Translations under genes and position numbers: made by a program
Notes under the pieces: model-generated
Database searches by the model: none
Seen by the model: the letters and a program-made list of their open reading frames with translations, nothing else
Told to the model about the DNA's origin: nothing
Shown here: positions 1 to 7,231 of the stretch, one piece after another
How the letters are laid out: each line of letters starts with the position of its first letter
Numbering within the stretch: position 1 is the first letter of the stretch
From: Ferroglobus sp.
GTDB taxonomy: Archaea > Halobacteriota > Archaeoglobi > Archaeoglobales > Archaeoglobaceae
Direction: 5' to 3'
Assembly (NCBI GenBank): GCA_015520115.1
Contig: WAQS01000303.1
Coordinates: 1-7,231 of the forward strand
DNA length: 7,231 nt

Positions 1-2438
<2,438 letters not shown>

Positions 2439-2442
2439 TATT

Positions 2443-2450
2443 CCACCTCC
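2443..2450 (-). promoter_or_regulatory. Strong ribosome binding site of the tes-like gene
   Basis: On the minus strand GGAGGTGG lies 4 nt upstream of the ATG at 2438. It matches the archaeal 16S rRNA 3' end well and decides this start over the second in-frame ATG at 2414. Confidence 0.8.
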
Positions 2451-2451
2451 C

Positions 2452-2465
2452 TTTTTATAAAATAT
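2452..2465 (+). promoter_or_regulatory. Putative TATA box for carS-pyrE
   Basis: The sequence TTTTTATAAAATAT is the best archaeal TATA-box match upstream of carS. Its centre is about 50 nt before the ATG at 2508, which would put transcription initiation near 2483-2485 and leave a leader of about 24 nt. There is no clear purine-rich BRE before it. It lies where the divergent tes transcript should begin. Confidence 0.45.
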
Positions 2466-2480
2466 GGACTGCGAAAGAGA

Positions 2481-2495
2481 TATAATAACGTTTCG
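2481..2495 (-). promoter_or_regulatory. Putative BRE/TATA promoter of the tes-nadM-ogt cluster
   Basis: Read on the minus strand this is CGAAACGTTATTATA: a purine-rich BRE-like CGAAAC followed by the TATA-like TTATTATA. Initiation about 25 nt downstream would fall near 2459, giving a leader of about 20 nt that contains the strong ribosome binding site. The spacing and BRE make this better than the nearer A/T tract at 2452-2465, which is too close to the ATG. Confidence 0.5.
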
Positions 2496-2507
2496 TCAGC
2501 TGGAAGT

Positions 2508-3047
2508 ATGCTCCTTGAGATATTAAAAACTATCTGGATTCTCCTCCCGGCTTACACCCCCAATAATTTTGCGGTCATCTTTGGAGGAGGATTTCCGATT
2601 GATTTCGGAAAAAATTTCGTCGACGGTAGGAGAATTCTTGGCGATGGTAAAACCTTCCGTGGGTTTTTCTCTGGCTTGATCGGCGGAGTTTTTGTTGCTC
2701 ATCTTCAGCTTTTTATTGAAAGAGCCGCCGGTTTTGCTATCTTCTCCTCCCTTCCCTACCCTCAGTTTCTTCAACTCGCTTTTCTCTTATCCTTCGGATC
2801 CCTTTTTGGGGATTTGACTGGAAGCTTTCTCAAAAGGAGGATTGGTTTGAAGAGGGGTGAAAAAGCTCCAATTTTAGACCAGCTCGACTTCTTGGTTTTT
2901 TCGCTCTTGATAGCATCCTTCTCCGAAGCTTTTTGGAAAGTATTCAGCTTTGAGAACATTTTAATAGCTTTCCTCATAACACCCGTTCTGCATGTTGTAA
3001 CCAACAGAATTGCTTATTTGCTAAAGTTAAAAGACGTTCCGTGGTGA
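2508..3047 (+). CDS. carS: CDP-archaeol synthase (CTP:2,3-di-O-geranylgeranylglycerol-1-phosphate cytidylyltransferase)
   Basis: This integral membrane enzyme transfers CMP from CTP to unsaturated archaetidic acid, making CDP-archaeol, the branch point for polar head-group attachment in archaeal phospholipids. The 179-residue protein shows about five hydrophobic segments (roughly 5-25, 53-72, 86-101, 127-142 and 150-172). Its charged cytoplasmic loops carry the CarS (DUF46) signatures DGKTFRG (46-52), GDLTGSFLKRR (101-111) and GEKAPILDQLDF (117-128), which resemble bacterial CdsA. The ATG at 2508 is chosen because conserved sequence begins right after it (LLPAYTPNN). An upstream in-frame extension to 2169 would run about 270 nt inside the opposite-strand radical SAM gene and has no family features. 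The ribosome binding site is weak (GGAAG just upstream). pyrE follows after 6 nt, so the two are probably one transcript. Confidence 0.93.
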   Translation: MLLEILKTIWILLPAYTPNNFAVIFGGGFPIDFGKNFVDGRRILGDGKTFRGFFSGLIGGVFVAHLQLFIERAAGFAIFSSLPYPQFLQLAFLLSFGSLFGDLTGSFLKRRIGLKRGEKAPILDQLDFLVFSLLIASFSEAFWKVFSFENILIAFLITPVLHVVTNRIAYLLKLKDVPW

Positions 3048-3053
3048 TGAAAA

Positions 3054-3566
3054 ATGGACAAATTCGAGCTCGTGAAGATGTTATACGATGTCGGTGCGGT
3101 AAAATTTGGGGAATTCGTTCTTTCCTCTGGAAAGAAAAGCAACGTTTACATAGACTTCAAAAAAGCTTCGACTAAGCCTAAGATACTTAAAACATTTGCA
3201 AAGGAGTTAATTTCGAAAATTGACTTCGATTTTGACAAAATAGCGTGTATAGAACTTGGTGGAGTTCCGTTTGCTGTTGCTGTAGCTTTGGATCTTGAAA
3301 AGGATTACGTGATTTTCAGGAAGAGGAAGAAGGAGTACGGAGCTGAGGAGGAATTCATAGGGGAAGTTGGGAGTGGGGAAAAGTTCCTTGTGGTTGAGGA
3401 CGTAATCACGACTGGCTCGTCGGCTAAATCTATCGAGGACAGGTTGAAAAAACTCGGCGCAGAAGTTGTGGCTTTTTCCTGCGCTGTTGACAGGGAAGAG
3501 AGTTTTCTAAATCCGATTTCCGTGTTAAAGCTTTCAGAAATTCTGAAGTTCAAAGAGAGGCTCTAA
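3054..3566 (+). CDS. pyrE: Orotate phosphoribosyltransferase
   Basis: The enzyme makes orotidine 5'-phosphate from orotate and PRPP, the fifth step of pyrimidine synthesis. The 170-residue protein has the orotate-site segment FGEFVLSSGKKSNVYIDFK (18-36), the flexible catalytic-loop basic run RKRKKEYG (89-96), and the PRPP-binding signature FLVVEDVITTGSSA (111-124). The length is normal for an archaeal PyrE. The start ATG at 3054 is preceded by GGTGATG at the carS stop, consistent with coupled translation. The end of the gene overlaps the regulator gene on the opposite strand by 33 bp (3534-3566). A C-terminal segment is read from both strands, yet the PyrE frame remains intact. Archaeal PyrE-like paralogues of uncertain substrate exist, but the complete orotate-site motif supports the assigned role. 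Confidence 0.93.
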   Translation: MDKFELVKMLYDVGAVKFGEFVLSSGKKSNVYIDFKKASTKPKILKTFAKELISKIDFDFDKIACIELGGVPFAVAVALDLEKDYVIFRKRKKEYGAEEEFIGEVGSGEKFLVVEDVITTGSSAKSIEDRLKKLGAEVVAFSCAVDREESFLNPISVLKLSEILKFKERL

Positions 3567-4475
3567 GCTTTCCCTCGAAATCTCTATCTTGGCGAGCTTC
3601 AAAAAATCGAGGAGTTCATCCTCTCTAACCTCTTTCACGAAGGTGTAGCTTTTCAGGCTTTTCTCGACTTCCTCCTTACTAAATCCGCAGATTTCGGCGA
3701 GTTTTTCGGGATCTGGTTTAGCTTTATCGTACTCAGCGAGAAAGTCCTTAATTAGGTCTTTATTTTCCTCGAAACTCTCAACGTTCACCGCAAGCGTACA
3801 GCAGGGGTGATCGCCTATTATGTCTTTAAAAAATACTTTATCTCTGTTTAAGGATGAAAAATATGGCTCCCAAATGCCTACACCGTTCAAAGAGTTGAGG
3901 GAGGAGATCATTTCCTCTGGGGATGAGAAGTAGCGGAATTTTTTCAAACCAATCTCATCCTTCACAAGTCTAAGCATTATTTCCATGGCTGAAAGCTCGC
4001 TTGAACCGAAAATACCGTTTTTCTCATCTCCAAAAACAACTCCCGAGCCGTTGTAAGCAACTCCTCTGACTATTCTGATGTTTTTCATCATTACTCCGAA
4101 CATAACCTGCGTTACAAAGGGAGATGCGGCAAGGTCCACTCTTCCAAGAACGAGATCCCTCGTTAAGTCCATGGCGTTGTTGTAAACTTTCACAATTCCG
4201 CTAAATCCGCTTAGGAGGCATGCGTACTCTGATGATTTTAAAATTCCGAGCTTCAGCTTACCTTTTATCGGTTTTGGATAAAGTTCAGTCAACCAAACCC
4301 TTAGCGATTTTCCCCCTTCTTGCTCTCTCACTATCACTCCTTTTTTTTCAAGTTCGGAAAGAACTTCCGAGACGGTTGATTTCGAAGCCCCAACTTTTCT
4401 CACCAGTTCGGACTGGAGTAAACCCCGCTCTTTACTTTTCCTCAGTTCAGCCAAGACCCTTTCAACTACCCTCAT
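3534..4475 (-). CDS. Winged-HTH transcriptional regulator fused to an ABC-solute-binding-protein-like (NMT1/SsuA-type) domain
   Basis: A 313-residue, probably cytoplasmic, one-component regulator. Residues about 1-65 form a MarR/TrmB-like winged helix-turn-helix (SELVRKVGASKSTVSEVLSELEKKG, read as two consecutive helices, then a short basic wing). Residues about 72-310 resemble type 2 periplasmic binding proteins of the NMT1/SsuA/NrtA group: an opening strand KLKLGILKS, a hinge-like ASPFVTQVMFG, VGIWEPYFSSL (199-209), a CTLAVNVESFEENKDLIKDF block and a C-terminal helical stretch typical of those proteins. There is no signal peptide, lipobox or membrane segment, so the binding domain should sense a ligand inside the cell. 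The ligand is unknown; the related transporters bind sulfonates, nitrate or thiamine precursors. It is divergent from the UPF0179 gene across a 64-bp region with a perfect inverted repeat, suggesting autoregulation plus control of that gene. No strong ribosome binding site is visible before the ATG at 4475. The fold assignment is from pattern recognition only. Confidence 0.78.
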   Translation of the reverse strand: MRVVERVLAELRKSKERGLLQSELVRKVGASKSTVSEVLSELEKKGVIVREQEGGKSLRVWLTELYPKPIKGKLKLGILKSSEYACLLSGFSGIVKVYNNAMDLTRDLVLGRVDLAASPFVTQVMFGVMMKNIRIVRGVAYNGSGVVFGDEKNGIFGSSELSAMEIMLRLVKDEIGLKKFRYFSSPEEMISSLNSLNGVGIWEPYFSSLNRDKVFFKDIIGDHPCCTLAVNVESFEENKDLIKDFLAEYDKAKPDPEKLAEICGFSKEEVEKSLKSYTFVKEVREDELLDFLKLAKIEISRESLEPLFELQNF

Positions 4476-4484
4476 CTTCAGACA

Positions 4485-4494
4485 AATTTTAATA
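4485..4494 (+). promoter_or_regulatory. Putative TATA box for the UPF0179 gene
   Basis: AATTTTAATA is centred about 50 nt before the ATG at 4540, so initiation would fall near 4515 with a leader of about 25 nt. The left arm of the inverted repeat starts immediately downstream (4495), a position where a bound protein would block initiation. Confidence 0.45.
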
Positions 4495-4530
4495 CTTTGC
4501 AGATGAAAAACTTACTATAATTCTGCAAAG
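4495..4530. promoter_or_regulatory. Perfect inverted repeat, candidate operator of the divergent regulator
   Basis: CTTTGCAGA (4495-4503) and its exact reverse complement TCTGCAAAG (4522-4530) flank an 18-nt spacer, with centres 27 nt apart, about 2.5 helical turns. The arms sit just inside the UPF0179 TATA-like box and just upstream of the regulator's own TATA-like box. Such placement fits a dimeric winged-HTH protein controlling both directions. The spacer is long for a single dimer, so two bound dimers or a bridging form are possible. That it is the operator is inferred from position and symmetry. Confidence 0.55.
4511..4520 (-). promoter_or_regulatory. Putative TATA box for the regulator gene
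   Basis: On the minus strand TTATAGTAAG is centred about 40 nt upstream of the ATG at 4475, predicting initiation near 4490 and a leader of about 15 nt. It lies within the spacer of the inverted repeat, directly after the GCAGAA of one arm, which would occupy the BRE position. Confidence 0.4.
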
Positions 4531-4536
4531 GTGGTG
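4529..4536 (+). promoter_or_regulatory. Ribosome binding site that sets the UPF0179 start
   Basis: AGGTGGTG lies 3 nt before the ATG at 4540. It contains the two in-frame GTG codons (4531, 4534) that could be mistaken for starts, and it overlaps the end of the right arm of the inverted repeat. Confidence 0.65.
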
Positions 4537-4539
4537 CTA

Positions 4540-4980
4540 ATGGATGCTCAAAAGATAATTACTGTATGTGGTAAAGATTGGGCTGAAGTCGGGATCGAAT
4601 TCACGTATCTCGGCGGAGGAAAGGAGTGTGAAAATTGCAAGATCAATAAAGTTTGTTTGAAGCTTAAGAAGGGATGTAAGTACAAGATCGTCGGATTACG
4701 GAACGGAGAAGTCCATCCATGCCCGTTGCACGACGAAGGCGTTGTGGCTGTAGAGGTTGTTGAGCTTCCGCTCATAGTTGCAGTGGAACCAAAAATGGCT
4801 GTGGAGGGAATGAAGATATCCATAGAGGGGAATTGCTCGGATGTAAGTTGCGTTTACTACAACCTCTGCAATCCAATAGAGTTCGAGAGCGAGGGATTCG
4901 TTGTTGAGAAAGTTATAGGAGGCAACGTTGATTGTAAAAACGGGAAAAAACTCACTCTCGTTGAGCTGAGGAGAACCTAA
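4540..4980 (+). CDS. UPF0179 family protein, cysteine-rich, function unknown
   Basis: A 146-residue soluble protein of the archaeal UPF0179 family (COG2083), recognised from its N-terminal [14 protein letters not shown], the [15 protein letters not shown] block and the C-terminal cysteine pattern. No enzymatic role is established for the family. Ten cysteines are present. Eight form two matching sets: C30, C33, C39, C61 and C99, C104, C110, C132. Spacing from the second cysteine onward is identical in both sets (6 then 22 residues), and each set is followed by a beta-rich hydrophobic end (VAVEVVE and LTLVELRR). This looks like an internal duplication in which each half binds a metal or a [4Fe-4S] cluster; the metal is unknown. 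The ATG at 4540 is supported by AGGTGGTG just upstream; GTG codons at 4531 and 4534 lie within that site. It is divergent from the regulator and interlocks with apgM at its stop codon. Confidence 0.9.
   Translation: MDAQKIITVCGKDWAEVGIEFTYLGGGKECENCKINKVCLKLKKGCKYKIVGLRNGEVHPCPLHDEGVVAVEVVELPLIVAVEPKMAVEGMKISIEGNCSDVSCVYYNLCNPIEFESEGFVVEKVIGGNVDCKNGKKLTLVELRRT
4936..4950 (-). terminator. Possible oligo-U termination site for the prs-thioesterase-apgM transcript
   Basis: On the minus strand, just after the apgM stop, there are T6 (4945-4950) and T5 (4936-4940) runs. Archaeal polymerases often terminate at such U tracts without a hairpin. The site would lie antisense to the 3' end of the UPF0179 gene. 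Weak evidence. Confidence 0.25.
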
Positions 4981-6116
4981 ACTCTCTTCATTATTTTTAT
5001 TAGCTCCGTAGCGTTTACGAAGCCGAGTTTTCCCCTTCTGCAAGCTTTTTCGCTGTATCTCTTTACGTCATCCTTTCTCTCGCAGTAAATAGCCACGGGT
5101 ACTGGCTCAGCTACGTGAGTTCTTACCTTTATCGGAGTAGGGTGGTCGGGAAGAAGCATGATCCTCGTGTCTTCAAGATCGATTCTGTCTATTATGTATC
5201 CAACTATCTTCTCGTCGTAAAGTTCTATAGCTTCAACTTTCAGCTCCACATCCCCCTCATGCCCCGCTTCGTCAATTCCCTCTGTATGAAGCACAACGAG
5301 ATCGTATTTGTGTAGAGCTTTTATCGTAGCTTTAGCTAAGCCTTTGTAGTTCGTGTCAACGAAAGCCGTTACTCCTTCAACTCTCAAAGAGTCCATTTTC
5401 AATGCATTGGCAATTCCGTAAAGCAAATCTACCTCGGAAATCATGCAACCTCTTAGTTTGTGCATTTCCTCGAAACTTGGCATATTCGGAAGCTTCCCTC
5501 CGCTCCAGGGCCACACGGCATTAACTTTCTCGCTGATGTTTGGTAGGAATTCCATACTCCAGTCTATGAGTTTTCTCAAAACCTCCGCAAGCTCCCCGTT
5601 GGAGGGAAGGTATTTCTCCACTCTCTCTCCCATTATATCGTGGGGGGGATAAGTTTTGACGTTCCCCTCAATTCCGTTAACAACAAGCAAGTTCCTAAAA
5701 GCGAAACCGTGGTGAAATTCGACGAAGTCGAAGGGTTTGTTTTCGTTCAGTTCTTTGATGATTCCTTTTGCCTCTCTATCAGTGATTCTGTTTCCGCTGT
5801 AATCGAGCATAACTCCGTTTTCGATGTAAACCAAATTGCATCTAAAAATGATATCCCCTCTAACTCCTTTTGCTAAAGCCTCTATCGGGCCTCTTCCGGT
5901 GTAGTACTTTCTCGGATCAACTCCAAGAATAGATAAATTCGCTATATCGCTTCCCGGCTCAAACCCTTCTGGAATCGTCTTTGCAAGTCCGCATATTCCC
6001 TCTTTGGCTATGAAGTCCATGTTTTCCGTTTGAGCGTATTCGAGGGGAGTTTTTCCTCCGAGTTTCTCAATGCCCCAGTCAGCCAAACCGTCGGGAATTA
6101 GGATTAGGTACTTCAT
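4977..6116 (-). CDS. apgM: 2,3-bisphosphoglycerate-independent phosphoglycerate mutase, archaeal type
   Basis: The enzyme interconverts 3- and 2-phosphoglycerate in glycolysis and gluconeogenesis, using two metal ions and a phosphoserine intermediate. The 379-residue protein belongs to the alkaline-phosphatase-like archaeal iPGM family. Seen directly: a first metal site LIPDG (D9); the catalytic block [11 protein letters not shown] (55-65, where S56 is the likely phosphoserine by analogy with GNSEVGH); [16 protein letters not shown] about two-fifths from the end; and the second metal cluster with [13 protein letters not shown] (277-289), PDHPTP (D324, H325) and H334. Family members I recall are about 400-430 residues, so this copy is on the short side, but every core motif is present. 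The ATG at 6116 overlaps the thioesterase stop as ATGA. The stop (4977-4979) interlocks with the UPF0179 TAA (4978-4980) on the other strand, so the two genes converge with no spacer. Confidence 0.95.
   Translation of the reverse strand: MKYLILIPDGLADWGIEKLGGKTPLEYAQTENMDFIAKEGICGLAKTIPEGFEPGSDIANLSILGVDPRKYYTGRGPIEALAKGVRGDIIFRCNLVYIENGVMLDYSGNRITDREAKGIIKELNENKPFDFVEFHHGFAFRNLLVVNGIEGNVKTYPPHDIMGERVEKYLPSNGELAEVLRKLIDWSMEFLPNISEKVNAVWPWSGGKLPNMPSFEEMHKLRGCMISEVDLLYGIANALKMDSLRVEGVTAFVDTNYKGLAKATIKALHKYDLVVLHTEGIDEAGHEGDVELKVEAIELYDEKIVGYIIDRIDLEDTRIMLLPDHPTPIKVRTHVAEPVPVAIYCERKDDVKRYSEKACRRGKLGFVNATELIKIMKRV
4986..5002 (+). terminator. Possible U-rich termination site for the UPF0179 transcript
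   Basis: TTCATTATTTTTATTAG follows the UPF0179 stop within 10 nt and contains a T5 run in a T-rich stretch, as in archaeal U-tract terminators. It lies inside the apgM 3' end on the other strand. Weak evidence. Confidence 0.25.
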
Positions 6117-6514
6117 TCCCCTCTCCTCACGTCCTTAACCATAATCTCTCTGATATCTTCGGGAATCGGGAGTTTTTTATTCTCCCTAACATCGTACCAA
6201 ACCTGAACGCTCTTAGCTTTAACGATCTCTCTTCCGCTGTTCTTCTCGTAAATCCTGTAACCAAAATCGAAGCTCGTGTTGCCCACTCTCTCAACCCATA
6301 TCTCGACAACGGCAGTTTCTCCCAAGTATAGCGGGGAGAGGTAGTCGATTTCTATCCTCCTCAAAACGAAGATCGGTTCAAGCTTTTTGAATCCGAGTCT
6401 CTCTACAAAGTACTTCATCCTTGCCGTTTCAAGGTATCTCGCTATAGCCACGTTGTTCACATGCCCGAAAGAGTCCACATCTCCAAACCACACTTCCACT
6501 TCGAAACTCAGCAT
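6113..6514 (-). CDS. Acyl-CoA thioesterase, 4-hydroxybenzoyl-CoA thioesterase (hotdog) family
   Basis: A 133-residue single-domain hotdog protein expected to hydrolyse an acyl-CoA thioester in the cytoplasm. The active-site segment [20 protein letters not shown] (residues 9-28) is typical of the YbgC/FadM-like branch. D14 aligns with the catalytic Asp17 of Pseudomonas 4-hydroxybenzoyl-CoA thioesterase, and the following helix carries YLETAR (27-32). The middle strands ([20 protein letters not shown]) also match the family. The substrate cannot be told from the sequence; Archaeoglobales with beta-oxidation or aromatic degradation have many acyl-CoAs. The start at 6514 overlaps the prs stop by 7 nt (ATGCTGA) and the stop overlaps the apgM start by 4 nt, so it is the middle gene of a translationally coupled operon. 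A role linked to PRPP or phosphoglycerate is not evident. Confidence 0.88.
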   Translation of the reverse strand: MLSFEVEVWFGDVDSFGHVNNVAIARYLETARMKYFVERLGFKKLEPIFVLRRIEIDYLSPLYLGETAVVEIWVERVGNTSFDFGYRIYEKNSGREIVKAKSVQVWYDVRENKKLPIPEDIREIMVKDVRRGE

Positions 6515-7231
6515 TGCAGCACCTCCGAAATGAGAGGTGAGACAGTTATCTCGCTTACAGCTTTTTCGACGGTATCTGTTGCCACGAGTTTCCTAACTCC
6601 CGCGGAATATATCCTGTTTAAAGCGTTTCCAGCGAGAACGGCATGGACACAAGCCACTTCAACGCTCTTCACCTCCAAGCTTTTCACCGCTTCGACTATA
6701 GTTCCGCCAGTTGAAACGATGTCGTCGATTATTACCACGTCTCTCCCCTCCACCTCCAAGTTTTTGGGGAAAATTTCCACCGTTTCCGCATCGATTCTCC
6801 TTTTCTCCAAATAATCGTAGTCGCACCCAGCGTACTTTGCGGCAACCTTAACCCTTTCGAGGGAACCCTTATCCGGAGCTATCATCACAACGTCCTTATC
6901 CTTATATCTTTCTCCGATGAGAGGCATAGCATCGAGATTTTCAAGCTTTCTGAACCAGCTTTCCGCATCTTTGCTGTGGATGTTTACTGTGTATATTTTT
7001 TCGGCGTAGCTCTCAAGTATTTTCGCCACCGCTCTAATGCTGACAGCCTCTCCGTCAAGGAACTTCTTGTCCTGCCTCGCGTAACCCATGTAAGGAACGA
7101 CAAGAGTTACATCGGAATTTTCGAGAGCGTCGAGAATGAGAATTAAATACACGAGATCGTCGTTGGAATTTATGCTTTGAACGACGACGCACTCATTAGG
7201 AACTTCTTTAACTCTAACGTAAAGCTCTCCG
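6508..7231 (-). CDS. prs: Ribose-phosphate pyrophosphokinase (PRPP synthetase), N-terminus outside window
   Basis: The enzyme makes PRPP from ribose 5-phosphate and ATP for nucleotide, NAD and amino acid synthesis. At least 240 residues are present; the frame is open through the right edge (GELYVRVKEVPNECVVVQSI at the visible N-terminus) and roughly 40 residues appear to be missing. A GTG at 7152 is internal, since homology continues upstream of it. Motifs: the ATP-binding loop YMGYARQDKKF, a metal-ligand histidine in TVNIHSKDAESWF, APDKGSLERVK, the catalytic KRR after YLE, and the ribose-5-phosphate/PRPP loop VVIIDDIVSTGGTIV encoded at about 6695-6739. The absence of long bacterial regulatory insertions fits the shorter archaeal class. 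It heads an overlapping minus-strand operon with the thioesterase and apgM. Its product is a substrate of pyrE elsewhere in the window. Confidence 0.95.
   Translation of the reverse strand, partial: GELYVRVKEVPNECVVVQSINSNDDLVYLILILDALENSDVTLVVPYMGYARQDKKFLDGEAVSIRAVAKILESYAEKIYTVNIHSKDAESWFRKLENLDAMPLIGERYKDKDVVMIAPDKGSLERVKVAAKYAGCDYDYLEKRRIDAETVEIFPKNLEVEGRDVVIIDDIVSTGGTIVEAVKSLEVKSVEVACVHAVLAGNALNRIYSAGVRKLVATDTVEKAVSEITVSPLISEVLQC

Noticed and set aside
2523..3004. Two open frames on the minus strand within carS
   Set aside because: They are antisense to a well-supported membrane protein gene, have no ribosome binding site and have no recognisable domain.
4341..4348. T8 run on the plus strand as a terminator
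   Set aside because: It encodes the Lys-Lys of EKKG in the regulator on the minus strand, and no plus-strand gene ends nearby.
4696..5043. Minus-strand open frame across the UPF0179/apgM junction
   Set aside because: It overlaps two well-supported genes in other frames and shows no family features.
6461..6814. Plus-strand 117-codon open frame
   Set aside because: It is antisense to prs and the thioesterase, has low-complexity Ser/Thr-rich translation, and lacks an initiation signal.
7152..7231. prs start at GTG 7152
   Set aside because: The frame stays open to the window edge and encodes recognisable PRPP synthetase sequence (GELYVRV), so the gene is cut by the window.

Overview
The window looks like a compact euryarchaeal genome, most likely from the Archaeoglobales (Ferroglobus, Geoglobus or Archaeoglobus type). 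That placement is an inference from gene content, not a database match. Supporting it are an archaeal-type NMN adenylyltransferase, CDP-archaeol synthase, archaeal phosphoglycerate mutase, a UPF0179 protein, a tetraether-synthase-like radical SAM protein, TATA/BRE-like promoters and strong GGAGGTG ribosome binding sites. Coding density is very high: the two largest non-coding gaps are about 70 and 64 bp, and no stretch over 300 bp lacks a gene. I see no RNA genes, CRISPR array or mobile element.

Region 1 (1-2438, minus strand) is a tightly packed cluster transcribed right to left. A radical SAM protein of the tetraether lipid synthase (Tes/MJ0619) family is followed by NMN adenylyltransferase (nadM, ATGA overlap) and then an O6-alkylguanine-DNA alkyltransferase (ogt) that runs off the left edge. 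Divergent from it, sharing a 69-bp intergenic region (2439-2507), is region 2 (2508-3566, plus strand): CDP-archaeol synthase (carS) and orotate phosphoribosyltransferase (pyrE). Two steps of archaeal membrane lipid synthesis, head-group activation and tail-to-tail joining of phytanyl chains, are therefore back to back.

Region 3 (3534-4980) is a divergent pair. On the minus strand is a one-component regulator that fuses a winged helix-turn-helix to a cytoplasmic ABC-solute-binding-protein-like domain. On the plus strand is a UPF0179 protein of unknown function with two matching four-cysteine sets. The 64 bp between them holds two divergent TATA-like boxes and a perfect 9-bp inverted repeat (CTTTGCAGA...TCTGCAAAG), a good candidate operator. 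The regulator gene overlaps the 3' end of pyrE by 33 bp.

Region 4 (4977-7231, minus strand) is an overlapping operon read right to left: PRPP synthetase (prs, N-terminus outside the window), a hotdog-fold acyl-CoA thioesterase, and archaeal cofactor-independent phosphoglycerate mutase (apgM). The apgM stop codon interlocks with the stop codon of the UPF0179 gene on the other strand.

Most genes are housekeeping: PRPP supply and use (prs, pyrE; NAD through nadM), central carbon metabolism (apgM), lipids (carS, tes) and DNA repair (ogt). The least explained parts are the solute-binding-domain regulator with its operator and the duplicated cysteine architecture of its UPF0179 neighbour.
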